64,000 bases of DNA from Mesorhizobium australicum (GCF_900177325.1 NZ_FXBL01000004.1:868001-932000), one strand, 5' to 3'. Counted from the first letter of the stretch, positions 39,753 through 49,463 are shown. Program-made: numbers and translations. Notes: generated from the letters alone by a model not told the origin.

Positions 39753-40318
39753 TGCGCATCATCCGCGCCGCCGAGCACCGCGTCGTGCCTTGGAAGAACG
39801 GCGGCGGATTGACGCGCGAGGTGCTGGTCGAGCCGGACCCGGCCGATCCCGCGCAGTTCCTGTGGCGGGTGAGCATCGCGACGGTGGCCGAAGCCGGCCC
39901 GTTCTCGCGCTTCCCGGGCATCGACCGCAGCATCGCGGTGCTGGACGGCGCGGGTATGCGGCTCGATGTCGACGGGGAGATGGTGACGCTGCTCAAGGGC
40001 GACCCGCCATTCCGTTTCACGGGCGAGGCGGAGGTTCGCTCCGAGTTGCTCGACGGAGCGACGACAGACCTCAACGCGATGACACGGCGGGGCCGATTCC
40101 GTCATCGCATGGAGCGCGTACGGTGCGAGGAACTGACGGTTCCGACGGGGGCGGCGGAAACGAATATTCTGCTGTTCACCGGACCGGTGACCGTCGCAGG
40201 CATGCCGCTGGATCGCTTCGATGCGCTTGTCGGCCTCGGACGCGTCGAGAAGATCCGGATTCGGGCGGAAAAGCCCTCCGACATGCTCGTGATCGCGATC
40301 GAACAGATGGGTGACTGA
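39752..40318 (+). CDS. hutD: HutD family protein
   Basis: A 188-residue cupin-like protein with the HutD opening RVVPWKNGGGLTREV, WRVSIATVAEAGPFSRFPGIDRSIAVLDG and a C-terminal beta-rich segment. HutD is proposed in pseudomonads to limit excess hut expression, possibly by binding formylglutamate; its mechanism is not settled. The ATG shares a base with the hutU stop. Last gene of the plus-strand hut operon. Confidence 0.88.
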
Positions 40319-40465
40319 GGCCCTGAGGCCCATTCCGCAATCCCGCCGCGCCTGTCACGCTCGTCGCGATGAGCCTTCTGCGTTCGCGACGTCGTCTTTG
40401 CCCTCTTGACCGCGGTCTCGCATCCGGATTCTGATCCGCCAGCCAAAAGCCATCCGGAGATGTTC

Positions 40466-40864
40466 ATGCCTCGCCTCGTTGCATCCACCCTTGCCGCGTT
40501 CGCCTTCGTCCTGTCCGCCGGCGTGGCGAACGCTCAGGATGCCGAGGCGGGCAAGAAGATCTTCGCCCGTTGCGCCGTCTGCCATGGCATCGGCGATGCG
40601 AAGAAGCCGATCGGTCCGACCCTGAACGGCGTGATCGGCCGCACCGCGGGAACCGAACCGGATTTCGCCGCCAAGGCGTCCGGCTATTCGAAGGTGATGA
40701 AGGAGGCCGGGGAGAACGGCCTAGTCTGGGACGAGGCCAATCTCGACGAATACCTGGCCGAGCCGCGCAAGAAGCTGCCCGGCAACAAGATGGCGTTTGC
40801 CGGCATGAAGAACGAGAAGGACCGGCTGGACGTCATCGCCTACATCAAGACGTTCGGCGAGTGA
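40466..40864 (+). CDS. Secreted class I cytochrome c
   Basis: A 132-residue periplasmic electron carrier with signal peptide (to ANAQ near residue 24), the heme-binding CAVCHG motif and a distal Met in PGNKMAFAGMKNEKD. The fold pattern is that of c2/c-550-type cytochromes. ATG 40466 is preferred, with GGAG seven bases upstream; an ATG two codons earlier touches that site. Its redox partner cannot be inferred from the neighbours. Confidence 0.92.
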   Translation: MPRLVASTLAAFAFVLSAGVANAQDAEAGKKIFARCAVCHGIGDAKKPIGPTLNGVIGRTAGTEPDFAAKASGYSKVMKEAGENGLVWDEANLDEYLAEPRKKLPGNKMAFAGMKNEKDRLDVIAYIKTFGE

Positions 40865-41170
40865 GCGCGCTCACGACACAGTTTCGATACTCCGCCATGC
40901 TAGCGCCGGACAGTCCGGATGTCCGGACGAAGATGCTGCTTGACGGACGGTTACGTGGAAATTTCCGGCAGGGCTATCGCATATCGGGAGACCCCCACCC
41001 CTGACCCCTCCCCGCAAGGGGGAGGGGGGCGTCGTCGTAGTGCCTTCGACAGAAACGATTGCTGTGGCGAAGCTCCCGCGATCCCCCTCCCCCTTGCGGG
41101 GAGGGGCCAGGGGTGGGGGTCATCCGGCCAAAGCGACACGAGATTTGTCTCGATCGTCCTGCCGAGGCTC
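40865..41170. other. 306-bp spacer dominated by palindromic repeats
   Basis: Between the cytochrome c and the caspase-like gene the DNA consists mainly of one large inverted repeat (40991-41123). The caspase frame is open through it from ATG 40919, but the encoded residues are repeat-derived and low complexity. No promoter is obvious. Confidence 0.6.
40991..41123. repeat. Large inverted REP-like repeat upstream of caspase gene
   Basis: The left arm (40991-41029) begins ACCCCCACCCCTGACCCCTC and the right arm (41083-41120) is its near-perfect inverse, ending GGGGTGGGGGT. Each arm contains a CCCCTCCCC-GCAAG-GGGGAGGGG hairpin. The same repeat flanks the other end of the caspase gene at 44198-44346. 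Confidence 0.85.
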
Positions 41171-44146
41171 GTGCTTTGCATCGCGACCCTCGTTCTTGTT
41201 CTGGCGTTCGCGGCAAGGCCGGTGCTGGCGCAGGAGCCGAAGAGCCTGAACGGCGTGGCGCTGGTCATCGGGCAGTCGGCCTACCAGAACATCCAGCCCT
41301 TGCCCAATCCCGCCAACGATGCGCGCGAGATGGTCAAGCTGCTCACCGATCTCGGCTTCGACGCGCGCGGTGTCACGGACCGGGACGCCAATCGGCTGCG
41401 GCGCGACATCGAGCGCTTCGTCGAGGACGCCGCGGAGGCGGACGTGGCGCTGCTCTATTATTCTGGCCATGGCATCGAGGCGGCCGGCGACAACTGGCTG
41501 ATCCCGGTCGACGCCGGCCCGGCAGCGTTGGACTCGGCGGAGGAGTCCTTCATTTCGCTCGCTTCGATCGTCGAGGAACTGAAGAAGTCCGTGCCGGTGA
41601 CGATCGTGCTGCTCGACGCGTGCCGCACCAGCCCGTTTCCACCAGACGCGACACTGAAGCGCACGCCCACCGGCTCGGCCGAACCCGTCTCGGCCGGGGG
41701 ACTCGGCGCGGTGCGCGGCGTCACCGGCTTCAAGGCGCAGACGCCCGCCAACGACAATCTCGGCATGGTGATCGGCTTTGCCGCCGAACCCGGCCAGCCG
41801 GCGCTCGACGGCGAGCCGGGCGCCAACAGCCCCTATGCGGCCGCGCTGATCCGCCATCTCGCGGCGATGAAGGGGCTGGAGTTCGGCCAGGTCATGCGCA
41901 TGGTGACGGAAGAGGTCTATCTCGCCACCGGCGCGAAGCAGCGGCCGTGGATGAACGAGAGCCTGAGGCGCCTGCTCTATTTCGGCCTTGCGCCGGAGGA
42001 ACCCGAAGGCGTCGACGCCACGATCACCGGCGAGCGGCGACAGCTGCTGCTCACCATGGCCGACCTGCCGGACTTCGAGCGCGTCCAGGTCGAGCAGGTC
42101 GCACTGCGCGAGGGCGTCAAGCTCGATTCGCTCTACGGCGTCCTTCGCGCGCTGGGCGAGGAGCAGACGCCCGGCACGCCGGAGGAACTCGGCAAGCTGC
42201 TCGAGGCGCAAGCGGGCCGGCTGAAATCGATGCTGTCGGAGCGCGCGGCGTTGCGCACTGACGATCCCGAACTGCTGGCGCTCGCCAACGCTGCCGACCG
42301 CGCCATCGGCGAGGGCGCGATCGTCGCGGCACGGCGTTTCCTCGACGACGCGGTGGCGAAGGTGGAGGCGGGGAGCGCCGCGGTCGACGCGCTGGAAGAC
42401 CAGCTGAAGGAAAAGCGGCTGGCCGACGCCGCGATCTATGCCAGGCGCGCCGACGCGTCGGTTCTCGTCTTCGACTTCCGCGCCGCGGCGGCCGACTATG
42501 CCAAGGCCTTCGACCTCGTCGAAAAATGGGACGACCGGCTCGCCTGGAACTACAAGAACCTCGAGGCGGAGGCGCTGCGTGGCCAGGGTGCTGCCACCGG
42601 CGACCGCGCTGCGCTGGATGGCGCGCTCGCCGCCTACCAGACGGTGCTCGACATGCTGCCCAACGGCGAGAAGGGCCGCGACTGGGCCATCACCCGCAAC
42701 AACATGGCGGTGGTGCTGAACACGATCGGCGAGCGCGAGGAAGGCACCGAGACGCTGAAGCGCGCGCTCGACACGTTCCGCGAGGCGATGGAGATATTCA
42801 GGGCCGAGGGCGACGACACCAACTGGGCCGCCGCGCAGAACAATATCGGCAACATCCTGCTGGCGATGGGCGGCCGTTCGGGCGATCGTGCGATGACGCG
42901 CGACGCCGTCGCCGCCTATCGCGCCGCGCTGGAGAAGCGCTCGCGCGACAAGGTCCCGCTCGACTGGGCGTCCTCGCACAACAACATCGGCATCGCGCTG
43001 TTCCAGCTCTCGCAGCCCACCGGCGACGTGGCGGGGCTGGTCGAGGCGGAGGCGTCCTACCGCGCCGCGCTGGAGGTGCTGACGCGCGACTCGGCGCCGG
43101 TCGACTGGGCGCTGGTGCAGAACAATCTCGGCAATACGCTGAACGCGCTCTCGCTCGTGCGCAACGATCCGGAGCCGGCGAAACAGGCGGCCGAGGCCTT
43201 CAAGGCGGCCATGACCGTGCGCACCAGGGAGACCTGGCCGTTGCAGTGGGCCAGCAGCCAGCTCAATCTCGGCAACTCCTACACCGCGCTCGGCCGCCAC
43301 GAACTCGGCACGGCGAACATCGAGGAAGCGCGTGCGGCCTATGAGAACGCGCTGAGCGTCTTCGACCGTCAGAAGACGCCGCTCGACTGGGCCTCGGTGC
43401 AGAACAATCTCGGCTCCTCGTGGCAGACCATCGGCCAGCGCACCCAGGACCTTTCGGCGCTGCAGAAGTCGCTGGAGGCCTTCCAGGCGGCGCGGCGCGT
43501 CTACAAGCGCAGGGATTTCCCGTCCGACTGGGCGATGACCGAGAACAATGCCGGCAACACGCTGCGTCTGATGGCGGTGGTGTCGGGCGATCCGAAATAC
43601 TATCGCGAGGCGATCGAGGCCTATGACCTGGCGCTGCGTGAATACACACGCGAGCGCGCACCGATGCAGTGGGCGCTGGCGACGTCGAGCATGGGCGACG
43701 CCATGCAGTTCCTCGCCGCGACGGAGGAGAAGACCGACAATCTGCACGCGTCCGTCGCAGCGCGCCGCGCCGCGCTGGAGGTGCTGACCGCGGAGAATGC
43801 GCCCGTCGACTGGGCCAATGCGCAGAACGGCCTCGGCATGTCGCTGCTCAACCTCGCCACGCGCGAGCAGAACGCGGCCTTCCTGCCCGAGGCCAAGGCC
43901 GCGTTCGAGGCGACGACGAAGGTCTTCACCCGCGACACGCAGCCGGTGCAGTGGGCCTTTGCGCTCAACAATATCGGCGACGTGCACTGGTCGCTCGCCG
44001 CCCAGGGCGGCGGCGCGGCCGACTACCGCCAGGCGCTCGCCATGTTCGAGCAGGCGAAGGAAGGCTTCGCGGCGGCCGGCTATGCGCCGCTGATCCAGCT
44101 GGTCGACCAGAAGATCGACCTGGTGAAGAAGAACCTGGCGAAGTAA
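41171..44146 (+). CDS. Secreted caspase-like (C14) protease with TPR-type repeats; start uncertain
   Basis: Large protein with a hydrophobic signal segment (LCIATLVLVLAFAARPVLAQ) and then a caspase-fold domain: GVALVIGQSAYQN, DLGFDARGVTDRDANRL, catalytic His in LLYYSGHGIE (codon 41468) and catalytic Cys in VLLDACRTS (codon 41621). From about 42.4 kb there are roughly ten 55-60 residue repeats with the motif P-x-DWA-x-x-QNNLGN, a TPR variant. It is probably periplasmic, with the repeats binding partners or substrates. GTG 41171 gives 991 residues; the only in-frame ATG (40919) lies before the palindromic repeat and would bury the signal segment. Confidence 0.82.
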   Translation: MLCIATLVLVLAFAARPVLAQEPKSLNGVALVIGQSAYQNIQPLPNPANDAREMVKLLTDLGFDARGVTDRDANRLRRDIERFVEDAAEADVALLYYSGHGIEAAGDNWLIPVDAGPAALDSAEESFISLASIVEELKKSVPVTIVLLDACRTSPFPPDATLKRTPTGSAEPVSAGGLGAVRGVTGFKAQTPANDNLGMVIGFAAEPGQPALDGEPGANSPYAAALIRHLAAMKGLEFGQVMRMVTEEVYLATGAKQRPWMNESLRRLLYFGLAPEEPEGVDATITGERRQLLLTMADLPDFERVQVEQVALREGVKLDSLYGVLRALGEEQTPGTPEELGKLLEAQAGRLKSMLSERAALRTDDPELLALANAADRAIGEGAIVAARRFLDDAVAKVEAGSAAVDALEDQLKEKRLADAAIYARRADASVLVFDFRAAAADYAKAFDLVEKWDDRLAWNYKNLEAEALRGQGAATGDRAALDGALAAYQTVLDMLPNGEKGRDWAITRNNMAVVLNTIGEREEGTETLKRALDTFREAMEIFRAEGDDTNWAAAQNNIGNILLAMGGRSGDRAMTRDAVAAYRAALEKRSRDKVPLDWASSHNNIGIALFQLSQPTGDVAGLVEAEASYRAALEVLTRDSAPVDWALVQNNLGNTLNALSLVRNDPEPAKQAAEAFKAAMTVRTRETWPLQWASSQLNLGNSYTALGRHELGTANIEEARAAYENALSVFDRQKTPLDWASVQNNLGSSWQTIGQRTQDLSALQKSLEAFQAARRVYKRRDFPSDWAMTENNAGNTLRLMAVVSGDPKYYREAIEAYDLALREYTRERAPMQWALATSSMGDAMQFLAATEEKTDNLHASVAARRAALEVLTAENAPVDWANAQNGLGMSLLNLATREQNAAFLPEAKAAFEATTKVFTRDTQPVQWAFALNNIGDVHWSLAAQGGGAADYRQALAMFEQAKEGFAAAGYAPLIQLVDQKIDLVKKNLAK

Positions 44147-44197
44147 GCCGGGAAGTGTCTTCTGGTTCGGTGCCGGGCAGTCGACTCTCGTTATTGT

Positions 44198-44346
44198 GGC
44201 GCGTTACCCCCACCCCTGCCCCTCCCCGCAAGGGCGAGGGGGACTTGGTCGTGTGCATGTCGGCCCGGAACCGCCAATGATCGGCGCCGGACTGGCGGAG
44301 TTCCCCTCCCCCTTGCGGGGAGGGGCAGGGGTGGGGGTAACGCGCC
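44198..44346. repeat. Large inverted REP-like repeat downstream of caspase gene
   Basis: Arms at 44198-44241 (GGCGCGTTACCCCCACCCCT and on) and 44303-44346 are near-perfect inverse copies with internal CCCCTCCCC-GCAAG hairpins. It lies between the convergent caspase gene and cysK, where it could serve as a bidirectional terminator. It is the same family as 40991-41123. Confidence 0.88.
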
Positions 44347-44366
44347 CTACGCGACAGTCCCGCGGC

Positions 44367-45344
<978 letters not shown>

Positions 45345-45428
45345 CGTTTTCTCCCTGAGGCGGTTTGCAGCACCATAGTCTCTTGCAGGCCGAAATCCGA
45401 GAGGCGAACGATCGCGCAGGGCGCGTTG

Positions 45429-45473
45429 TGTAGAATTTTGTCCCAAGAAAGCCTGGAACCTAGAATGAAATTC
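45429..45473. repeat. Inverted repeat TAGAATTT...AAATTCTA near cysK promoter
   Basis: An 8-bp perfect inverted repeat (45429-45436 and 45466-45473) about 85 bp upstream of cysK in a locally AT-rich patch. It could be an operator for a sulfur regulator or a simple hairpin. No family consensus is recognised. Confidence 0.3.
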
Positions 45474-45628
45474 TACGGCTCAGATGCCAGCTGCCTTGCG
45501 GGCGCCGTTTGGACGGCAGCGGAGGGCCCGGCGGAGTCGTCCGACGCGCTTGCAATCCGTCATCCACGCGCTAAACCCGTCGATGACAGGCGCCCCGCGG
45601 ACGGACGGCGCGGAGAGCGGGACGCTTC

Positions 45629-46621
45629 ATGAGTCAGTATGACGTGCTGTGCATCGGCAACGCGATCGTGGACATCATTGCGCGGTGCGAAGAGAGTTTT
45701 CTCGTCGACAATGCCATCATCAAGGGCGCGATGAACCTGATCGACGCCGACCGCGCCGAGCTTCTCTACAGCCGGATGGGCCCCGCGATCGAGGCGTCGG
45801 GCGGCAGCGCGGGCAATACGGCGGCGGGCGTCGCGAGCTTCGGCGGCCGGGCCGCCTTCTTCGGCAAGGTTGCGAAGGATGCGCTGGGCGAGATCTATGC
45901 GCACGACATCCGCGCCCAGGGCGTGGCTTTCGACACCAAGCCGCTCGACGTGCCGCCGCCCACCGCCCGCTCGATGATCTTCGTCACCGCTGACGGCGAG
46001 CGCTCGATGAACACCTATCTCGGCGCCTGCGTGGAGCTCGGGCCCGAGGATGTCGAACAGGACAAGGCGGCCGGCGCCAAGGTCACCTATTTCGAGGGCT
46101 ACCTGTGGGACCCGCCGCGCGCCAAGGATGCGATCCGGCTGGCGGCGAAGCATGCGCATGCCGCCGGGCGCGAAGTGTCGATGACGCTGTCGGACTCCTT
46201 CTGCGTCGACCGCTATCGCGACGAGTTCCTGTTCCTGATGCGGTCCGGAACGGTCGACATCGTCTTCGCCAACGAGAGCGAGCTGAAGGCGCTCTACCAG
46301 ACCTCGTCCTTCGAGGCGGGGCTGGAGGCGATCCGCAAGGATTGCAAGCTCGCGGCCGTGACGCGCTCGGAACTCGGCTCCGTCGTCGTGCGCGGCGACG
46401 AAACGGTCGTGGTGGACGCGATCGAGATCGGCGAGCTGGTCGACACGACAGGCGCGGGCGACCTCTACGCCGCCGGTTTCCTGTTCGGCTACACGACGGG
46501 CCGTTCGCTCGCCGATTGCGGCAAGCTCGGCTCTCTCGCGGCGGGGCTGGTGATCCAGCAGGTCGGCCCGCGCCCCCGTCAGAGCCTGCGCCAGGCGGCC
46601 GTCGAGGCGGGGCTGCTCTGA
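45629..46621 (+). CDS. PfkB-family kinase, probable adenosine kinase
   Basis: A 330-residue ribokinase-fold kinase: VLCIGNAIVDIIARCEESFL, GGSAGNTAAGVASFGGRAAFFGKV and the PfkB signature VDTTGAGDLYAAGFLFGYTTG with the catalytic Asp. The GNAIVDI opening and FANESELKALY resemble the rhizobial proteins annotated as adenosine kinase (ATP + adenosine to AMP), though a sugar substrate cannot be excluded. ATG 45629 has CGGAGAG upstream. Confidence 0.85.
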   Translation: MSQYDVLCIGNAIVDIIARCEESFLVDNAIIKGAMNLIDADRAELLYSRMGPAIEASGGSAGNTAAGVASFGGRAAFFGKVAKDALGEIYAHDIRAQGVAFDTKPLDVPPPTARSMIFVTADGERSMNTYLGACVELGPEDVEQDKAAGAKVTYFEGYLWDPPRAKDAIRLAAKHAHAAGREVSMTLSDSFCVDRYRDEFLFLMRSGTVDIVFANESELKALYQTSSFEAGLEAIRKDCKLAAVTRSELGSVVVRGDETVVVDAIEIGELVDTTGAGDLYAAGFLFGYTTGRSLADCGKLGSLAAGLVIQQVGPRPRQSLRQAAVEAGLL

Positions 46622-46699
46622 GCAGGGCTTGACAAGGCGGGCCGCCGCGGCAGTTCATGGGTGCGGGCCGGCATGGCAGCGCACCCAGGGAGGTCGCCA

Positions 46700-47002
46700 A
46701 TGAACGTCGCCAATCTCCAGCTTCAGGGTCTTCTGATGGCGGTTGCGTCCATCAACGAGATGCTCGTCAGGAAAGGCCTTCTGTCGGTCGAGGAGATCGA
46801 CCTGGCCCTGCGCAAGGCGGAAGCCGATCTCACTTCCGAGGAAAGGATGACGGAAGACCTGTCGCATTCGAACCGGGATGCGATCTGCTTCCCGATCCGT
46901 CTTTTGAAGGCTGCAAACCGCGGAACGTCGGAACGGACGACCTTCTCCGACCTTTCGCGCAAGGTCGGCGCCAACAAGGAGCGCCATGCCGATCAGGCGT
47001 AG
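46700..47002 (+). CDS. Hypothetical protein, 100 residues
   Basis: I do not recognise this small soluble protein. Residues 1-45 look helical (QLQGLLMAVASINEMLVRKGLLSVEEIDLALRKAE), the rest polar with a basic end. ATG 46700 is strongly supported by AGGGAGG seven bases upstream. It lies 78 bp after the kinase gene and could be co-transcribed. No motif assigns a function. Confidence 0.72.
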   Translation: MNVANLQLQGLLMAVASINEMLVRKGLLSVEEIDLALRKAEADLTSEERMTEDLSHSNRDAICFPIRLLKAANRGTSERTTFSDLSRKVGANKERHADQA

Positions 47003-47006
47003 CGAT

Positions 47007-47155
47007 CAGAGACTGTCTGGAAATTCTACTCTGACGGCCGTCTGATGGCGTTTTCTGCGCTTCCGGTGCTCACGGACCCAAATGTCCGCTCCGCTTCTGT
47101 TCTCGAAACCGCCACCAGCTGTGTCGCCAGAGCGAATTTCGAAACAGTCTCTCAG
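47007..47155. repeat. 149-bp element with terminal inverted repeats (MITE-like)
   Basis: Ends CAGAGACTGTCTGGAAATT (47007-47025) and AATTTCGAAACAGTCTCTCAG (47135-47155) are imperfect inverted repeats. An internal palindrome lies around GCTCACGGACCcaaatGTCCGCTCCGC. The size and structure suggest a small non-autonomous or palindromic intergenic element. Its right end reaches the stop codon of the minus-strand OMP gene. Confidence 0.6.
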
Positions 47156-47709
47156 AACTTGTAGGTGAGCTTGCCCTCGATCAGGTCGATCTCGAGCGAG
47201 TTGCCGGTGTTGTTCAGGTCTTCGAACTTGTATTTCAGGTATTGCAGCCCGAAGATCGCGTTCTGCAGTGTCGCGAAATCGAGGCCCGCGCCCACGGCCA
47301 GGCCGCGACCGTCGACGCCGGCGCTCGTGCTGCCATAGGCGCCGCCGGCGGTGCCGTAGACCAGCACGCGGTCGAAGGAATAGCCGAGCCTTGCCCGCAG
47401 ATCGATGACGGAGGTCAGCCGGTTGTCGGGGCCGATCTCGATGTCGGCGGCGGATACCGAACCTTCGACGCCCGCGACCGCGTCGCCGAGCGTCCAGTCA
47501 TAGCCGCCATGGATGCCGCCGATCGCGCCGTCACCGGCCACGACGCCCGGACTGCCCCAGGCATAGCCGCCCTGCACGCCGAGCCTGAAGCCGCTCCAGT
47601 CGAAATTCTGGTCACCCGCGAAACGCTCGGCGATCGGTGCCGGAATCTCGTCAGCCGCGACGGCGGGCGTCGCGGCGAGCAGCAGGATTGCGGTCACACA
47701 ACGTTTCAC
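47152..47709 (-). CDS. Outer membrane beta-barrel protein, Omp25/31-like
   Basis: A 185-residue outer membrane protein: signal peptide (MKRCVTAILLLAATPAVAADE), a short linker, then FDWSGFRLGVQGGYAWGS, typical of rhizobial opacity-type porins. Alternating beta strands follow, and the C-terminal residue is Phe (GKLTYKF), the BAM recognition signature. Eight strands are likely. The start is a GTG preceded by GGGAACTGAAG. Single gene; possible adhesion or stability role. Confidence 0.88.
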   Translation of the reverse strand: MKRCVTAILLLAATPAVAADEIPAPIAERFAGDQNFDWSGFRLGVQGGYAWGSPGVVAGDGAIGGIHGGYDWTLGDAVAGVEGSVSAADIEIGPDNRLTSVIDLRARLGYSFDRVLVYGTAGGAYGSTSAGVDGRGLAVGAGLDFATLQNAIFGLQYLKYKFEDLNNTGNSLEIDLIEGKLTYKF

Positions 47710-47853
47710 GCTTCAGTTCCCAGATACAACGACGTGTTTGTATCGACTCACCGTTTCAGCAGAATGCCGTTCACTGATAATTGTTCCGTTAATACGGTTA
47801 CGTGAACGTTGCTGCCGAAATGCGTCAGAAATGCGAAAACCGTGTGGCGAACG

Positions 47854-48489
47854 TTAAGGGATGTCTTCCGGGCGGCGTCCCGGCCGGGTGCGATAGCGCG
47901 GAAAGGTCCAGCCGAATTTCAGCGCCCCGCCGCGCACCACGAAGGCCGCCGCCGCCGCGATCAGCGCCGAGGCGAGCAGCGGAAAGCCCGCCAGCACCAG
48001 CCCGGTATGCGCCGCCGCGCCGACGAGGGCAGCGGTAACGTAGATTTCCGGCCGCAAAAGCACCGAGGGCTCATTGGCGAGCAGGTCGCGCAGGATGCCG
48101 CCGAAGGTGGCCGTCAGAACGCCGGTGACGATCGCGACGGCCGGTGAGCCGGTCGTAACCAGACCGATCTGCGCGCCGAGCACGCAATAGGCAGCCAGAC
48201 CGACCGCATCCAGCCAAAGAAGAAGCTTCCACCGGCTCTCGAAAAGATGGGCCGTGAAGAACACCAGCACCGCGACGCCCGCGCAGACGAGAATGTAGCC
48301 CGGCTCCCGAACCCAGAATACCGGCGTCAGCCCGAGGATCAGGTCTCGGAACGTGCCGCCCCCGACGCCCGTCACGCCCGCGAGGAACAGGAAGCCGATG
48401 ATGTCGAGTTGCTTCCGCGACGCCGCCAGCGCGCCGGTGGCGGCGAAAACCGCGATGCCGGCATAGTCGAAGGCGAGGATGGGGTTCAT
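47854..48489 (-). CDS. TRIC-type (trimeric intracellular cation) channel, UPF0126 family
   Basis: A 211-residue inner membrane protein with seven hydrophobic segments arranged as two repeats. The paired motifs GVTGVGGGTFRDLILG and GVLTATFGGILRDLLA each contain the glycine-rich kinked pore helix of bacterial TRIC channels, which conduct K+. ATG 48489 is abutted by an inverted heptad-repeat array only a few bases upstream, leaving no clear ribosome site. Confidence 0.9.
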   Translation of the reverse strand: MNPILAFDYAGIAVFAATGALAASRKQLDIIGFLFLAGVTGVGGGTFRDLILGLTPVFWVREPGYILVCAGVAVLVFFTAHLFESRWKLLLWLDAVGLAAYCVLGAQIGLVTTGSPAVAIVTGVLTATFGGILRDLLANEPSVLLRPEIYVTAALVGAAAHTGLVLAGFPLLASALIAAAAAFVVRGGALKFGWTFPRYRTRPGRRPEDIP

Positions 48490-48494
48490 GTATT

Positions 48495-48620
48495 AAGGGA
48501 GTAGGGGAGTAAGGGAATAGGGCAGTAGGGCGTTAGAGACGCATTCATAGCACGTCTCCGCGGTTGCCAGGAGCGACTTCCTACTGCCTTACTCCCCCCT
48601 ATTCCCTTGTCCCCCTACTC
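48495..48620. repeat. Inverted 7/8-bp-unit array, element 3
   Basis: The left arm (48495-48530) runs through GGGAGTA, GGGGAGTA, AGGGAATA and GGGCAGTA. The right arm (about 48580-48620) is the diverged inverse with CTACTGCC, TTACTCCC and CTATTCCC. It lies between grpE and the TRIC gene, touching the TRIC start region and the grpE stop. Same family as the arrays at 16.2 and 17.5 kb. Confidence 0.8.
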
Positions 48621-49245
48621 ACGCATCCTTCTCGGCCTGCTCGTTCACCGGACCGGGCTCCGCGGCCTGGGCGGGGGCGGCCTTGGGGCCGCCCTTGGCG
48701 ATGCCGACCATGGCCGGGCGCAGCACGCGGTCGCCGATGGAGTAGCCTGACTGCACCACCTGCACGACAGTGCCGTTCGGCACGTTGGGGTTGGGCACCT
48801 CGAACATCGCCTGGTGGAAATTGGGGTCGAAGCGTTCGCCCTGCGGTTCCAGCTTCTTCACACCGTGGCGTTCGAGCGCCGAGAGCATGGCGCGCTCGGT
48901 GATGTCGACGCCTTCGAACAGCGCCTTGAAACCGGCATCGCCTGCCTCCTTCGCCTCGGCCGGCACGGCATCGAGCGCGCGGCGCAGATTGTCCGACACC
49001 GTCAGCATGTCACGCGCGAAATTCGTTACGGCATAGGTGCGCGCATCCGCGACGTCACGCTGGGTGCGGCGGCGCAGGTTTTCCATTTCGGCTGCGAGGC
49101 GAAGCGCCCGGTCCTTGAGCTCCTCGTTCTCCTTCATCAGCCGCACCAGCGCCTCATAGTCGCCGTCATTGCCCTGGCCGTTTTCACCGGGCGCGGCATC
49201 TTCGATGCGCTCGTCGTTCATGTCGTCGTTGGGCTTCTCGCTCAT
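48619..49245 (-). CDS. grpE: GrpE, nucleotide exchange factor of DnaK
   Basis: Cytoplasmic co-chaperone that releases ADP from DnaK. The 208-residue protein has an acidic N-terminus, a long coiled coil ([23 protein letters not shown]) and the C-terminal beta domain with [47 protein letters not shown]. hrcA lies upstream on the same strand, the usual grouping, but here a small unknown gene separates them. No CIRCE element is visible ahead of it. Confidence 0.96.
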   Translation of the reverse strand: MSEKPNDDMNDERIEDAAPGENGQGNDGDYEALVRLMKENEELKDRALRLAAEMENLRRRTQRDVADARTYAVTNFARDMLTVSDNLRRALDAVPAEAKEAGDAGFKALFEGVDITERAMLSALERHGVKKLEPQGERFDPNFHQAMFEVPNPNVPNGTVVQVVQSGYSIGDRVLRPAMVGIAKGGPKAAPAQAAEPGPVNEQAEKDA

Positions 49246-49436
49246 CGCGTCGGTCCTGCATCAACTGTTCGTGAGTTGTGCCCGATATCGATACTTGCGG
49301 TCGAAAAATCAAGGCTGGATCGGCGGTATGCAACCTCTTCCTGTTCGCTCGCAACGCGTTTGGCGCGCGACCATGGAGATTTGATCGCTCTATGGTGCTT
49401 GCGAGGCTGTCGTCGGGCCGCGTGGACAGCTACGCA

Positions 49437-49463
49437 AGAAAAGCCCGCCAATCTGGCGGGCTT
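49437..49463 (-). terminator. Intrinsic terminator of small gene between hrcA and grpE
   Basis: Arms AAGCCCGCCA (49441-49450) and TGGCGGGCTT (49454-49463) form a perfect 10-bp stem with a 3-nt loop. On the minus strand it is followed by TTTTCTT. It lies about 56 bp after the stop of the 66-residue gene and isolates that unit from grpE. Confidence 0.8.

Noticed and set aside
40991..41123. A non-coding RNA gene in the repeat upstream of the caspase gene
   Set aside because: The strong fold comes from a dispersed palindromic repeat that recurs at 44.2 kb; no promoter or known RNA family signature is visible.
41120..43987. A very long open frame (about 955 codons) on the minus strand opposite the caspase-TPR gene
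   Set aside because: It is exactly antisense to a gene with clear domains, is rich in Arg/Leu/Ala as expected of shadow frames in GC-rich codon-biased DNA, and shows no motif.
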